37,991 bases of DNA from Schizophyllum amplum (lineage: Eukaryota; Basidiomycota; Agaricomycetes; Agaricales; Schizophyllaceae), in the NCBI GenBank assembly GCA_007026445.1, contig VDMD01000189.1, positions 1 to 37,991 of the forward strand, read 5' to 3'. Both the position numbers and the translations under genes were made by a program. Positions 24,318-36,207 of this stretch are shown one piece after another; position 1 is the first letter of the stretch; every line of letters begins with the position of its first letter. The notes below the pieces were generated by a model. It made no database searches and had not been told where the DNA came from. It saw only the letters and a program-made list of their open reading frames with translations.

Positions 24318-27300
24318 TCACAGAACTCGTGTAGGTCCTTGCCTTCCACCATATATCTGCGCTAGGAGGCCCAACACACCACCATCGTCCTCGTCTTCCT
24401 CCTCGTCCTGAACATCGCCATAAGGTCGCGCGCGCCTCCCACCATCCACGTAAGAGCCCTCCAACCCGCTCGCCACGCCCCCATCTGCCGCGAAGTCTCC
24501 ATCGGGGATTTGGCTGGCCTCGACACCAGGCTCGGCCTGAGGCATCACACTCCCCTGCGAATCTCCCAGTACCGCTGTCTGCGCCATCCCCGGGCCCGTG
24601 TAGACGGAGGACGCACCCGGCATGGGAGTGAGCGTTGACATGCCGAGCACGCTGCCTGCCGCGTATCGTCGACGAGCGGCATGCTGGCTCTGCCGCAGTG
24701 CGCGGTCGTACTCGTGCGCACGCTCAGTCATTGTGGAGGCCTCAGGCGCGTTGAGTAAGATACTGCCTTCGACGTGTGCGTTGCGCCGGCGAGCCGCTGC
24801 CGCTGCCGCCGGATTGTGCGTGGCATTGAAGTCGGCCATCTTGCTGAGGTATAGCGAGCCGGTCGGGTCTGATGGGTTCCAGTCCGGGTTCGCTGCCTAC
24901 GCATTGGGTCAGCGTTACGTTCCGTGCAGTGAAGACGAAATACATACCTTGAAGTTCAGGAAGCTCTTCTCCATCTTACCCTCGTTCGAGACCATGCGCT
25001 TGTCCCGTACTTTCTTCGGCGCACCGAACTGTTTGGATGTCAGGCATGTCTTAGCCGATTGATCATGCAAACTTACTTTGACGTTCCCGTGCCGCTCGAA
25101 GTTGAACTCCGCAAAGCTGCAAACATAGCCACGCCCCTCGACGTGCACAGAGAACTCGCGGAAGAAGTCGATGATCGCAGGCGCGCACGGAGGGAGCGAA
25201 TACCACAAGACGAACGGTGTCAGCAGCACCGACATGATCTCTTCCGCAAAGATCAAAATCTTCATCTGGAACAACTCTCCGAACTGTGCATGAGTCTACC
25301 GATCGCTCTCACATTAGCATCGTACGCCTGACGACATGCACATACATACCTTCTTGCTATGCAACTCGCCCTTCCACTCGTCCGGCATGTAGTGGGTGTG
25401 GGCGATGACCTCCATCATGAGCTGCTCCGGGTCGATGATCTCGTGGTCGTCCGGTATCATGCCACGCGCGGCAGCGAGTATGCCACCAAAGACCGATATC
25501 CAGAACAGAACCGTGCCGTGAGGCGTGATTTCGAAGTGCACAACAAGGTCTGGGTCGGCAATAGAGGCGAGCACGAGTACAGCCGTAAACGAGCCGGCGA
25601 CGAAGGCAACGAATCTGGGCTGGCTATCAGCAGCATGCCAGCGATGAAGAGAGGACCGACGCTCACCTCATAATGAGCTTGATCTTCTCGTTTGGGAATT
25701 GCCCTATGTAGCTGGTCGCGACCGGATAGCTTTCATGTAGCCTACGCTTGAAGAAGTGCGGGAGCTCGTTGAACTCCCGGAATTTCCATTGTGCATAGAG
25801 TGTGTATTGGCGTCCACCGATCGTGGAGGGATCCTTGTGGTACTCCTACATCAATCTTTCGTCAGTAGACGCGAGAGGTAAGAAAAGGAATGTCCACGGA
25901 CCTCGAAGTAGCGGAAGAATGAGTACATGAGCAGAAATGATACAATGAACGGTGCGAAGACCGCATTAAGAATACCCATAAAAATAAATCGGCGCCGTAA
26001 GCTGAAGCAAGTCAGAACGCTGACCAAACGGCGTGCTGATGACCTACCCGTCAATGAGAGGCGCACGGTTTCGGGACTTTAGGAAAACCTTGCGCACACG
26101 TCCGTGACGGTCGAAGAGGTACTCCATGAGACAGAAGCGCAGATTCCACTCCAGTGCCTTGGTCAACAACTTTCCCTTCCCCTGCTCCTCCGGAACGAAT
26201 CGCTTCAACAAGTTCGGCAGCGGCACCCGCAAGTCCAGGAGCTCCTTGTTGAACAGCGCGATAAGGTAGTTCTCCTGCCGCAGAATGCGATTCGCAATAT
26301 CGTGCGCATCGAGCTTCGCCATCGTCGTGTCATTGGTGTTTCGTGAGTTCTTGGACGATATCGCGGTGAGCGGGTTCTCCTCGCGGATGGCGCCGACGCG
26401 GCGCACGACTTCTGACCAAGGGATCGTTTGTATGTCGCCCTGGCTTGTATTTCAGCCATCATCTCACAGCTGATCTGGCCAGCACGTACGTCTGGTATCT
26501 TGAGTAGGTGGGTATAGAAGCGGTACATGTCCACTAGCCGCATGATACCAAGCACGAACATGACTAGTTGCCAGACGTAGAACGCGGTGAATAGGATGAA
26601 GAAGAGGAGGGTGAAGCCGGAGAACCTGTTATTCGTGAGCAGATGGTTGTATTTCACTATGACGGACGTACTGTGACACGCAGTGTTGCACGACGACGTC
26701 GGAGAGACGCGTAGACTTCTCGGGCCTGATTCTGGAGTAGTCGACGCATCCGAGGAGGAATGTCGAGAACCCGATCACGAAGCCAACAGTTCTGTGGCAG
26801 ACGTATCAGGTTAAGGTGAATGCATGATATATGGGCACGCACAGTAGATTGAGACCTCGAAAGAGCGCGATACAGTAGATCCCCTTCCCCTCGTAGTAAT
26901 TGTATACATCCTGCAGGAACCCGTCGAGGTTGTAGACGTTGACCCAGTTCCAGAGAGCCTTCTCGTACGCATCCAGGCCTCGCATCTGCGGACGGACGCG
27001 AGCTGCTGATTCCTCTTCGTGTGTGCCGGGCGTGTGCGCATCGTCGGCGTCGACTTCAGATGGACGTGGAGGGACGGAGACATTGTGCATCGGCAGCACT
27101 GGTGGCAGAGTCCGCCCTCCCCCCGCAGAGTACAATGGCTGACCGCGCGGCACCTCGCGCGCCTTGCCCTTGTGCTTCCCCGCACGCTGGCGTGTGGCGT
27201 CCTCGATCATGAAACTCTGGGGCACCTCATCCTCCTCATCGTCTTCGCTCTCCTCCCGCTCCGGCGCACGCGCATTGGGCCGCATCGCGTTCAGCTCAGA

Positions 27301-27570
27301 GGCCGCGTCCCAGGACACCCGCCGCGCGTGCGCGCCGCCCGCCTCGAAGTCGTGCCTCTGCTCGCGGTCGTCCTCTTCCTCTGCCTCCTCCACGGGCGAC
27401 TGATTCGCCATCATGTATCCCTGGTGCGCCCTGCTCATGGGATTGAGCATGTTAAGAAATGGGCGCGAGGTCGACATGGCTGTACCGGGGGGGAAGAGCG
27501 ACTGGGATGCGGCGAAGGAGCGAGAGCCGGAGAGCGGACGCGGTGGCTGGCGGCTGGGTTTATCGGACAT
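24318..27570 (-). CDS. ATG9: ATG9 autophagy lipid scramblase
   Basis: Multi-pass membrane protein carried in Golgi-derived vesicles; it scrambles lipids during autophagosome growth. Ten exons (27570-26843, 26791-26672, 26625-26490, 26439-26048, 26001-25902, 25845-25667, 25614-25350, 25295-25077, 25028-24948, 24896-24318) give 932 aa. An acidic disordered N-terminus (about 220 aa) precedes the conserved core, which shows [20 protein letters not shown], the membrane segments [53 protein letters not shown] and [18 protein letters not shown], and the re-entrant region [20 protein letters not shown]. The C-terminal tail is low-complexity, with an alanine run and an acidic stretch. The start at 27570 (MSDKPSR) is preferred over the in-frame ATG at 27699, which would add a poor leader. 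It converges with the DNMT1 gene, 210 bp between stops. Confidence 0.95.
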
Positions 27571-27954
27571 GATGGCGGTGGGAGACAAGTCCCGATGCAG
27601 AGTCCTCGCCGCGCTCAGCGCTGTTGTTATGCTCAACGCCCCGTGGTGGCGTGCGTCAGCCCCTTCAGGCGCCCAGTGTCTCGTGATCCAACCCACCACG
27701 CGACTGTATCTCCGTTTGCTAGCTCTATTGTACTAAGTAGCTGCAGCCTGGCAGAGTAAGTAGTAGAGGAGCAACCGTCCCTACGGTATATCACGCAAGT
27801 AGATATCATTGGCGCCTCAGCGCAGAAATACATGCATTAACTCTCGACGGGCAGCCTAGAGGAATATAGTACAGCAGCTAGCGTCCATAAAGGTTTGTCA
27901 ACAGTTCTCTCTTGTGGGACTATGACCTGACTCGCGGATGAACGACTCATCATC

Positions 27955-28962
27955 CTAAAAGCACCATTGCTTCCTCTGATAATCGAGAATGATTGGCAGA
28001 AAGTCAGACAAGCCGAACTCGGGCCAGTACGTCTTGCTAAAGTGCAGCTGTACTCCCTCGCAGGACTGGGGACAAAGAACGAGACAAATATATGGTTAGT
28101 GTGTGCAAATAGATGCGTCAGGAATGACTGACCTGCCACAGCATATAGTCGCTCAGGCGCTGCACCCCGCTGGTGCGTACAAGGACGTCAAGCGGCGGAG
28201 AACCCGCTACAGATGTCATGAGATGCTTCTCAATGTCCTTCTCTTCCACCAGCCTGGAAAGGATTCAGACAAAGGCGAGTAGACGGGAATGTGATGCCGG
28301 CGTACGTATTTCTGGTTCCCAGGTCGATCTTCTCCTGCGCAGCATCTTGCACCGCTCGAGTCATCTCGTCGCGCGACGCGTACGGCATGCAGAGATTGAG
28401 TATAGCACTACATCAGCCGTCAACATCTCTCATACCGAGCTGGACGCAAGAAACGCACCGGTCATTGTGTCGTGTCAAGTCCTCCGCGACACGCACGGCT
28501 TCCCGCACCGACTCTGGCAGCATGTCCACCCGGCCTATTACATTGAGGCGCACCCCGTACTGCTGAAGCAAATCCCCATGTTGGCATAGTTCTCGCAGCT
28601 TGGTCTCCGCGAGTGCCATAAGCGCGTCCACCTCTTCTGATGGACGCTTGAAGTTGTCGATCGCGAACGCGTAGACCGACACGCAGCGCACGTTTAGCTG
28701 GAGGCAAATACCCAGAAGCTGAAGACTGTGATAAGAACATGCAGCGCATCCCTTGGTAGTCACGCACCCTGCGCAAGGCAACGAAGCCGTCTGAGTGTCC
28801 CTGCTGAACCTTCATGTGGTTTGCCCGCGCATAACGTCGGTTCCCGTCCATAACGAACGCGACATGCTTGGGCACCGGGCCCGCGGAGAGCACACAGATT
28901 ACGAATCTCTGTACTCTCTCATCGAGCTTTTGCTTCAGCCAGCTCAGCGCGCGCCAAAGCAT
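27955..28962 (-). CDS. RER2: Cis-prenyltransferase (dehydrodolichyl diphosphate synthase)
   Basis: Makes the long cis-polyprenyl diphosphate precursor of dolichol, the ER glycan carrier, by adding isopentenyl units to farnesyl diphosphate. Five exons (28962-28768, 28718-28459, 28407-28306, 28253-28133, 28065-27955) give 262 aa. The substrate-binding motif [13 protein letters not shown] includes catalytic Asp39. [20 protein letters not shown] and [10 protein letters not shown] are conserved blocks, and [19 protein letters not shown] plus [10 protein letters not shown] is the C-terminal active-site region. A short hydrophobic N-terminus fits ER association. RER2 and its paralog SRT1 cannot be separated by eye; RER2 is assumed. 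The second exon acceptor is CTTCAG at 28719; an earlier CACAG is out of frame. The start lies 223 bp from the divergent SWIM gene. Confidence 0.93.
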
Positions 28963-29185
28963 CTTGGTGAAGGAGGACGAGCAGAAGGAGACATTGACCC
29001 ATTCGGACCGACCCCCGGTAAGTAGCCGATTTCGAATCTACTGCCGGCTGTACACGTGTTGATTGTTCTTGTGCCCTTATTGGGTTGCTTCCGTTGATGG
29101 GATCCATCACTCAACTTGCTCAGCGCTGTGGGTTTACCTGCTCATCCCCCCATCATTGACGTCTCGCGCGAGGATGCGGCGCATC
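28963..29185. promoter_or_regulatory. Divergent promoter region, RER2 / SWIM copy 1
   Basis: This 223-bp interval separates the start codons of RER2 (minus) and the SWIM-RING gene (plus), so both promoters should lie within it. No clear TATA box was seen. Confidence 0.4.
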
Positions 29186-31013
29186 ATGTCCGGTTTCTCG
29201 CCTCTCATCGGTAAGCGCAGGAGCGAACCTGATGAGGACGAGACGCCGGCGCCTAAGCACCCTCGTCTCGAAGAGTCGAGCAACGGCGAAGGCTCCTCTG
29301 GCTCTCGACACATTCCCATGGAGCAGGACAAGCCGCGGCCACGCAAGTTCAAGCTTGCTGACTGGCACCCGAGGCGGAAGGCTCCAGTCCCCTCCAAGCT
29401 CAAGAATGGCACGAAGAAGTACGCTGGCTTCCGTGTCGAGGGCAGGGACGCGCGCTTCAAGGCAATATGCCCTCAGTCTACAATCCATCGGCTGCATGCC
29501 ATGCAGCAACAGGTTGACCAGTGCGTTTCCTTCTGCGAAGTGACGCCATGCGCTCGTCTTCTCCAGGACCTGGGTGCTGGATAGCTGGACCCCCGAAGGC
29601 AACACTCAAGCAAGGTCCTGCTATGTCAACGGACACTCGGGCAAGGTGCGTGCTCCGCTCAAAGTTTGTGGCCCCGCTCACAGACACTCAGATCTATACT
29701 ACTCATATTGGAAGAAAACCCACATGCACTTGTGCGTGACCTGCTGGAGGGGTGCCGCTTTACTCCTGACTTTCGTCGCAGGCATCGATTCATCAAGGGA
29801 AACCACTGCAAACATCTCGTACGCATATTCCGCTTGCTCCCGCGACCAGCTCACCCATTCTATAGATTTACGTATATCTTATCTTCCTCAAAGTCCCCGA
29901 GATCTCGCACGTCTGGTACCAGCGGTGAGCCACGAGATGTTTCCCATTTAGCGTTTTCTTATACACCTTTATATGCAGTGGTCTCACCAGGAGAGAACCA
30001 TTCGCCATCTTCCGGAACGCACCCAATAAACAGTACAATGCTCCTCCCCTTATTCTCTCCGCGTACTACTGGTCCTATCACGTTGAAGACGGCAACGCGA
30101 GCAAGCCCGATCCTGAAGACGTTTGTGCATTCTGCATGGAGCTACCTGACGGTGTGGACAAGAGCGAGCTCACTTACTGCGCGTGCTGCGGCAAGGCTTG
30201 TCACAAGACGTGCTTCTCAGGATGTACATCTTTTTCCCATTGATGATCCTCCTCCATCCTTGACGTTCGCTGCAGGGGTCGAAAGCGCTCGTCAGAGCTC
30301 CAGAGCCAGGTTACCCTGGAACAAGTATCGCAACTTGACTTGCCCCTCTTGCCGCCGCCGCTGGTTTGCACGTTGAGCTCTCACCTTCATACAAGACCGC
30401 CGGCTCATACTACTTGCAGGGACCAGAAGCTCTCATTGCCCATGTGAAATTCAAGACTACCAAGGAGGGCTATATTCATCTCGGTAGAGTCCTCAACATT
30501 CGCCACCCAAACTTTCCCGTTCTCAGATCGTGAAGCGCAAGCTTAGTAAGTAGACTCCATTCGCACGCATCATCCTCCTACTCACCTGCCCTTTCATTAG
30601 AATACCGCCGCAACTGGATGCTCATGAAATACCACGTCGGGCACGCCCCCGGTCCCGATGCCAAGATGGCGCGGCCGTACCAGTACGAGAATTCGTCATT
30701 GCTAAGGATAAAGCAGAGCAGGAGCGCAGCGAGAAGATCGCCAGAGCGAAGAGCGAAGAAAGAGGCGGCGAAGGTGGACGTGCTGAGCATGCAGCCGCCA
30801 GCGTGCGTCGCGGGAAGGCGAAGAACCCGAAGCACGGCTTCAATGTGGCGCACGCGATGGAGTACAAGAAGCAGCAGCTGGCGCTCGCGCAGCACCAGGC
30901 GGCGATGTTGGCTGCATCGCAGCCTGAAGATGTGGGGCGCTGGACCCTCGTCGTCGTTGCAGATGGATGTGGACGTACCACCTGCAGAGGCGTCGGTGGA
31001 CATGGAGCTGTAG
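29186..31013 (+). CDS. SWIM + RING/PHD-like zinc-finger protein, copy 1, 3' end frameshifted
   Basis: Exons 29186-29520, 29567-29645, 29692-29735, 29782-29818, 29866-29924, 29979-30223 and 30276-30371 read cleanly. They give a basic/acidic N-terminus (GKRRSEPDEDETPAPKHPR), a SWIM finger (CTC...GNHCKH) and a RING- or PHD-like finger (CAFC, CACC-G-K-A-C-H-K-T-C, CPSC). They match copy 2 exon for exon; the sixth exon is 245 nt in both. After 30371 the copy decays. The GPE at the start of the next exon can only be kept out of frame, a TGA falls at 30531, and similarity to the copy 2 tail (RYRR, AAKVDVLSMQP, RRGKAKNPKHG) then hops between frames at least three more times before a stop at 31013. 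This may be a gene losing its C-terminus, a pseudogene, or a stretch of poor consensus. An upstream in-frame ATG lies at 29174. The function is unproven; SWIM plus RING occurs in ZSWIM2 and MEKK1-type ubiquitin ligases. Confidence 0.75.
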
Positions 31014-31777
31014 TGCGTCTCTTGTTTTTAATGATTGCTGTTGCTCGCCGGTTCGACGACAGCGCATGTCGCATTAATATACTTTATGTCTGTTTCCTGC
31101 TCTACCTTCCATGCTCAGTTCAATCCACGATTCCTGTTGTTTCTATCCGACATCTTTATCCCCTTTATGTACCTCTCAATCCTGCTCACGACCACTAAAC
31201 GACGTATTTTCCTGTCCTTCTTGGGTCCCGCAACCAACAAGTTACTGACTCGCTGTCTCGGTCTGGAATTGTCGCTTGGTATCTGCGTCCTATTGTTTCT
31301 CCCGATGTTGTCGTATTATCTAGCTATACCCTGCTGAACCCTCGCACACTTCTATGTTTGCCGATTGATGAGTTCACCACTGGTCTTGGTTGGAGAGCTC
31401 CCTTGGGTCATGAGTACTATAGAGTGGCCAGCCTAGGGCAACCAACTTGAACTTTGCAGTTGGACTCGAGTCAGGCTCTGCGCAAGCGCCTGGCGTGGCT
31501 ATCTGGGCTTGATCTGCCCGCACATGCGAGACGTGCGATTCCGAGCGTACCAGGCTTGGTGTCTGCCGAAATCTACCGGTTCGGCGCGTTGCGCTGCAGC
31601 CGGCGTCTGTTGCGGTAGGTACTTAAGTAGGTTGCAACTTGCCGTTGACTTGCCGCTTGCGGTTCGTTTTGCCGCTTGCGGACAAGCCTCTCGTCCGGGA
31701 CCCTGGTATAGAAGCCCATTTGAATTTGAATTTGGTACCGCTCCGCCGGTAGCCACGTGCTTATTGTGTTGTGCCCA
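31014..31777. other. Intergenic region between tandem SWIM genes
   Basis: It is pyrimidine-rich at its start and carries the 3' flank of copy 1 and the 5' flank of copy 2. A plus-strand frame runs open from 31509 into copy 2, but this upstream part lacks family resemblance and lies before the TATA box, so I treat it as non-coding. Nothing else was seen. Confidence 0.45.
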
Positions 31778-31784
31778 TATATAT
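31778..31784 (+). promoter_or_regulatory. TATA box of SWIM copy 2
   Basis: TATATAT lies about 60 bp before the ATG at 31842. Its place supports 31842, and not the longer upstream open frame, as the real start. Confidence 0.55.
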
Positions 31785-31841
31785 TCAGCTCCCGCTGATG
31801 GCCATTGTTCCTCATCTTGTTCACCCCCACCATCGCGAACG

Positions 31842-33736
31842 ATGCTCCGCCTTCTATCCTCCCTGGGATCCTCTCTTGGCTCCATCCTCGGCAAGCGGAG
31901 GCGTGAGCCTGAGACAGAGGTGCAGGCGCCCGTACCTCTCACTGAGGAACCTGCCGTTGAAGAGGTCGTCGAAGAAGAGGTTGACGTCCAGGTTGACGAC
32001 GGTCCTATTGTCGTCAGCAAGGAGCCTGGACCCGACGATGAGGAGGAGTCAGACACCGATGAGGAGTCTCCTAGCAAGCGAGCTCGCGTGGAGACCCCTC
32101 CTGTGGAGGAGCCGCCTGCGCCCAAGGCCAGAGTCGTCGACTGGCAGACGAAGAACTCTCGCACTCCGTACAAGTTTAGAAACGGGAGGAAGAAGTACGC
32201 TGGGTTTCGCAAGGAAGAGCGCGGCGCGCGCTTCAAGGACATCTGCCCTCCTTCCGTGTTCGCCACCCTCGGCGTCATGAAGGAGCAGGTCAATGAGTAC
32301 GTAGCTGCTTCTTCGTGATGGTCCAGGCTTACGAAGTCCAATAGCATCTGGGTGTGTAAGAGCTGGATACCCGAGGGGACCGCTCTCGTCAGGAACTACC
32401 ATGTCCTCGGACACTCCGGCAAGGTACGTAAGGGTCTCTGTCTTTGTGGCATCGCTCACGCGCTGTTCGTAGTACTACACCACTCACATCGGAAGAAAGC
32501 CCATGTGCGAGTGTAAGTGCCTTTCTTCGGCAACGTGCTTCTCGTTCTGACCTTTCACAGGTCCGCACTTCATCAAGGGCAACCACTGCAAGCATATCGT
32601 GAGCATACAGACGTCCCTTTGATCAACGACTGATGTTTGCTTTCAGATCTACATCTACCTCAAGGTTCTCAACGTCCCGAAACATCCTACATTTGGTATC
32701 AGCGGTGTGTGACCCTCATCTTCATACGCCCTATCCCATACTCATCTCCATCCAGTGCGCTCACGAGGCGGGAGCTTCGCATGGTATTCAATAATGCACC
32801 CGACATCGAGCACGACGCACCTGATCACATTCTGACCGCATACCTCTGGTCCCTGCGCATCGACGATGATAATGCAAGCAAGCCCACCCCCGAAGACAAT
32901 TGTATAGTCTGTCAAAGCGTGCCGAGTGAGAAAGAGAAGAGTGATCTCGTCTACTGCGAGTGCTGTGGCAAGGCCCAGCACCGTGCGTGCTACTTGCCAT
33001 GTGAGTTCTTCGCGCAATCCCAGCGTATCTCTTGATCGCTAATGCGACCTTCAGGGGTTGAGCAAGTCCGCAAGACGCACATGAAACAGCTGCCTTACAA
33101 CCGCCTGCATAAGTTAAACTGCCTGAACTGTGGTAGACGATGGCTGGTAAGCTTGATGTGTTATAATTTGCTGTAACCTGCTTGACGACGATATCCAGGG
33201 CCCGGAAGGCCTCGAGGGATACCGCAAATTCAAGGTTACGAAGGCCGGCTACATGAACCTCGCCGAAGTCCTCGACATCGACCATAAGAAGCGCAGCAAG
33301 CATTACATCGCGAAGCGCCTCGCTAGTATGTTCACTTCTCCTGTCTCGTCATCGCCAGTGGACTCATACTTCATCAGAATACCGCCGCCGCTGGCTTGAC
33401 CAGCAGTATTACAACATGCTAGGCAAAGCGCGCGACCCACAGTTCATCAAGTACAGGCAGATCGAGGTGCACATGAAGCGCCGTGCGGACGAGGACAAGC
33501 GCCGTCAACAAGTCATCGACGCCGCGCAGGAGGCGGCAGCGAAGGTCAACGTGCTGAGCATGCAGCCCGCATCGCTGCGCCGCGGGAAGCAAGCCAAGAA
33601 GCCCGCCCACACGTACGACTATAGGAAGGCGGGCGAACAGAAGGCGCGCCTTCTGAACTTTGCCGAGCTTCAGGTCAAGGCGCAGGCGGCTTCACCGGAG
33701 GTTTTCGCTGGGCTTGCGGCCCCGGTCAATGCGTAA
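31842..33736 (+). CDS. SWIM + RING/PHD-like zinc-finger protein, copy 2
   Basis: Nine exons (31842-32296, 32345-32423, 32473-32512, 32561-32598, 32647-32708, 32756-33000, 33055-33146, 33199-33325, 33378-33736) give 498 aa with no frame break. Order: acidic, disordered N-terminus with a basic patch (SPSKRARVE); KKYAGFRKEERGARFKDICP block; SWIM finger CECPHFIKGNHCKHI (about 204-218; C-x-C...C-x-H); linker LTRRELRMVFNNAPD; a RING/PHD-type finger (CIVC, CECCGKAQHRAC, CLNC); then a basic helical tail ending AGLAAPVNA. SWIM next to RING is known in ubiquitin ligases such as ZSWIM2 and MEKK1; here a ligase role is inference. The fifth exon ends at a second GT (32709), which alone restores frame. It lies in tandem with copy 1 at 29186, so a local duplication is clear. 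Confidence 0.87.
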
Positions 33737-34470
33737 GCAGGCCCGTCACGCCATGCGACAGCCATGGACGTGTAATGCGTCGCTCATCTCACGAACCGAC
33801 ATCCGACGTCTGCGTGCAGTACGTCGCCTGTCACATTACTATACCCTTTTCCTGTCCGTGTCCGTCTGAATCATCGTCTCTATTCCTGCCTGTCCGTCCT
33901 CTCTATTTATGCCTGTGTCCGTCATTTCTATCTCTGTCTGTTTGATCATTGGAATCATGTATACCGTCACCACAAGGCTACTTCCTCACAATGCTACATA
34001 CAATGTCTCACAAAGTCCTACGTGTCTAGTCCTGTATCTGCTTCGGCCTCTGTTTCCCTCTGACTCTGTTTGGATCTCTGCTGTATTACTTATCAGTTTC
34101 AAGTTTTAGTCGAATGAGACAACGATACCCCTCTCGAACTGATCATGTGCTCGCCAGCTGCAGCAAGAAGGAAAGAGGTAGGCCGTCCCTGCGTCGTGAG
34201 TGTAATAAATCAGGCCTGGGTGCAGTCGCACATAGCGAGACGTGCGACTGCGACGTATGCCGCTGCAATGATATCGAGAGGGGCGAGCAATGCGTAGCGT
34301 GAAGGACTGGGCATCCAGGTAGGCGAAATCAACAGACCGCAGTCATAATGTACAACTGGTGTAGTCTCGAGCATACTGTACAGTATATATATATACATCA
34401 GGATAACCGAACGCGATCCTGAGACCGAACACGAAAACGAACAAACTACTGCGAAGACGAACAAACCCTC
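33737..34470. other. Intergenic region
   Basis: It has CT-rich low-complexity sequence (TCTGTCTGT-like words, about 33850-34090) and a short TA run at 34384-34395. It lies between the stops of SWIM copy 2 and the minus-strand O-methyltransferase. No gene was seen. Confidence 0.5.
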
Positions 34471-36126
34471 TATGCCACCTCCCCCACCCAACCCTCGTCC
34501 ACCTTCAGCCGCGTCAGCCACACCAAGCTCGGGCACTTGAAAATGCGCTCGACAACCAGCGCGCGCCGCACCGCCAGCTCTCCGCCGTACGCTCGCGTCC
34601 ATTGAACATCGTCATCATGTTCAGATCGAGCATATGCGAGAGCCGCGTCGGCGTATCCGTAGTTCGCAGCAGCGGCGCGGGCGCGGAGTGACGGAGCTCG
34701 CAGCCGTGCGTGGTTTCATACTGGTCGCAGATGAGGAGGGCCGCACCGGGTTGGCCAGGAGGCGGGACGGAGTGCGGCGAGGATGCGCACGGCGCGGTCA
34801 TCGTCCCAGTGTGGCTAAAGGATTGCAGTGTCAGAAAAGGAGCGTGAGTTTGGGGAAGAGGGTAGACGTACAGGATGTAGCGCATGTGGTAGATATCAGC
34901 ACCTTGAACGGCTGCTCGTTGGAAGTCTGCTCCATAACTGTACTCGGTCCGCTGTCGATCGCGCCGGGAGCTCCTTCTCCCAGACGGCGGCGCTGACTGG
35001 ACGACGGGGAGCAGGTCCTGCACGATGAACTTCAGGTTCGGGAAGCGCTTCCGGTGTCGAGACACATGGAGCCTGGCCATGGTCAGCACTGCCCAAACAT
35101 TGGATACCACTCGCTCACCGATCGCCCCGACATCAACACGTCGCATTGCCGAGGCTCCCAGGATTTCTGATGTGGGGTCAGATGATATGGGGACAGTATG
35201 GCTCGACTACTGACCTAAGTGGACGGCGCCGTGAGCGCGACCGGTCGAGCATAGCAAGACCATATCTCGAGCTCCGTTTGGATTAGGCCGCGGTCGTCGG
35301 CCGTACTTCTTCAGCACGCCCACAAGGTAGATCCGTGCCTGGTCCTCCTGGAAGCAGTCTCGACGTTGGACTCAGATTGGCCGCGAACGGGGTCGAAAAG
35401 AACGGTCGGCAGGCTCGCGGAAGTCTTGTAGCGAATGCCTCCCCTGATGGATGCAGATTGTCAGCTGAGCGCCGCAACTGGCTGACAATCACTCACATCG
35501 AGAGCGTCATGGACTGCAGGCCGTCGTTGCCAACCAGAGCCTGGCTGGTGCGGTTGTTCGCGAACACGCCGGGCTTGACCTCAGCGAACACGTGTATCGA
35601 GCACAACGCGCGCAGAATTCTCCCTTCGGACCAACACCGTCAGTACGCGTCAAGCGGGGGGCAGCAGAGAACGCAATCTCACCAAGCTTGTGTGCCTTCA
35701 CCCCGGTCCGTGCCGCCAGGTCCTCGATGGGCACGCCTTGCGGTGCCTCCGCCAGGATGTCCGGGACGCCCTTCTCGACGGTGATGTGCAGGGCCCGCGC
35801 CTCATAGTACTGCGAGCCGAGCTCGAGGATGCGGATCTGGGGGTCCTGCACGAGGTCGACGATCATCGCCCCGGCGCTGACCGCAATCTGGCGCGCCTCG
35901 TAGAGCTCGCCGGGCGGGAACGCGTGGGTCTTAGTGCCGTTGTTGTTCTGGGTAGCCTCTGCTTCCCAGCCTTCGATGACCCGCTCTGAAGCATCGGTGA
36001 GGAGGCGGACGAGCGAGCGTAGCTGTTCGGCGCGATGAAGTGGTGCAGACGAGTTGGGTGAGTCGCCGTTCAGAGCCTTGACCACCGGGTGAGCGATGGC
36101 CGTAGGGGCGGTGCGGTGACAGTCAT
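34471..36126 (-). pseudogene. O-methyltransferase family 2, heavily frameshifted
   Basis: SAM-dependent O-methyltransferase of the type often found in fungal secondary metabolism. Recognisable blocks in order: LRSLVRLLTDASERVIEGW, ALHITVEKGVPDILAEAPQG, RILRALCSIHVFAEVKPGVF (exons 36126-35683 and 35623-35497), then VDVG...IG (SAM loop, shortened), RFPNLKFIVQDLLPVV, VWEKELP, GADIYHMRYIL, DDDRAVRILAALRPA, LLICDQYETT, HMLDLNMMTMFNGRERTAE and VERIFKCPSLVWLTRLK, stop at 34471. These lie in different frames. At least five single-base losses are needed to connect them: a CCCC run near the start (36105-36108), near 35350-35353, near the SAM loop (35119-35137), before VWEKELP and at the H-D-W site (34801-34813). 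The glycine-rich loop also seems to have lost residues. Either a decaying pseudogene or a badly called consensus. A TATA box supports the start at 36126. Confidence 0.75.
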
Positions 36127-36200
36127 GATAGATATGAGCACGTTGAGGCGCAAGGGGGTCAATATGGGTCGAGGAAGACGGGGAATCCTGAAGCGCAGAG

Positions 36201-36207
36201 TTATATA
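36201..36207 (-). promoter_or_regulatory. TATA box of the O-methyltransferase
   Basis: TATATAA on the minus strand, about 75 bp before the ATG at 36126. It supports a short N-terminus and argues against reading the upstream open frame as coding. Confidence 0.5.

Noticed and set aside
27019..27759. 246-codon plus-strand open frame
   Set aside because: It is antisense to the first exon of ATG9, a product of GC-rich coding sequence on the other strand.
31509..31841. Upstream in-frame extension of SWIM copy 2
   Set aside because: It precedes the TATA box, has no match in copy 1, and reads like chance open frame; the ATG at 31842 fits better.
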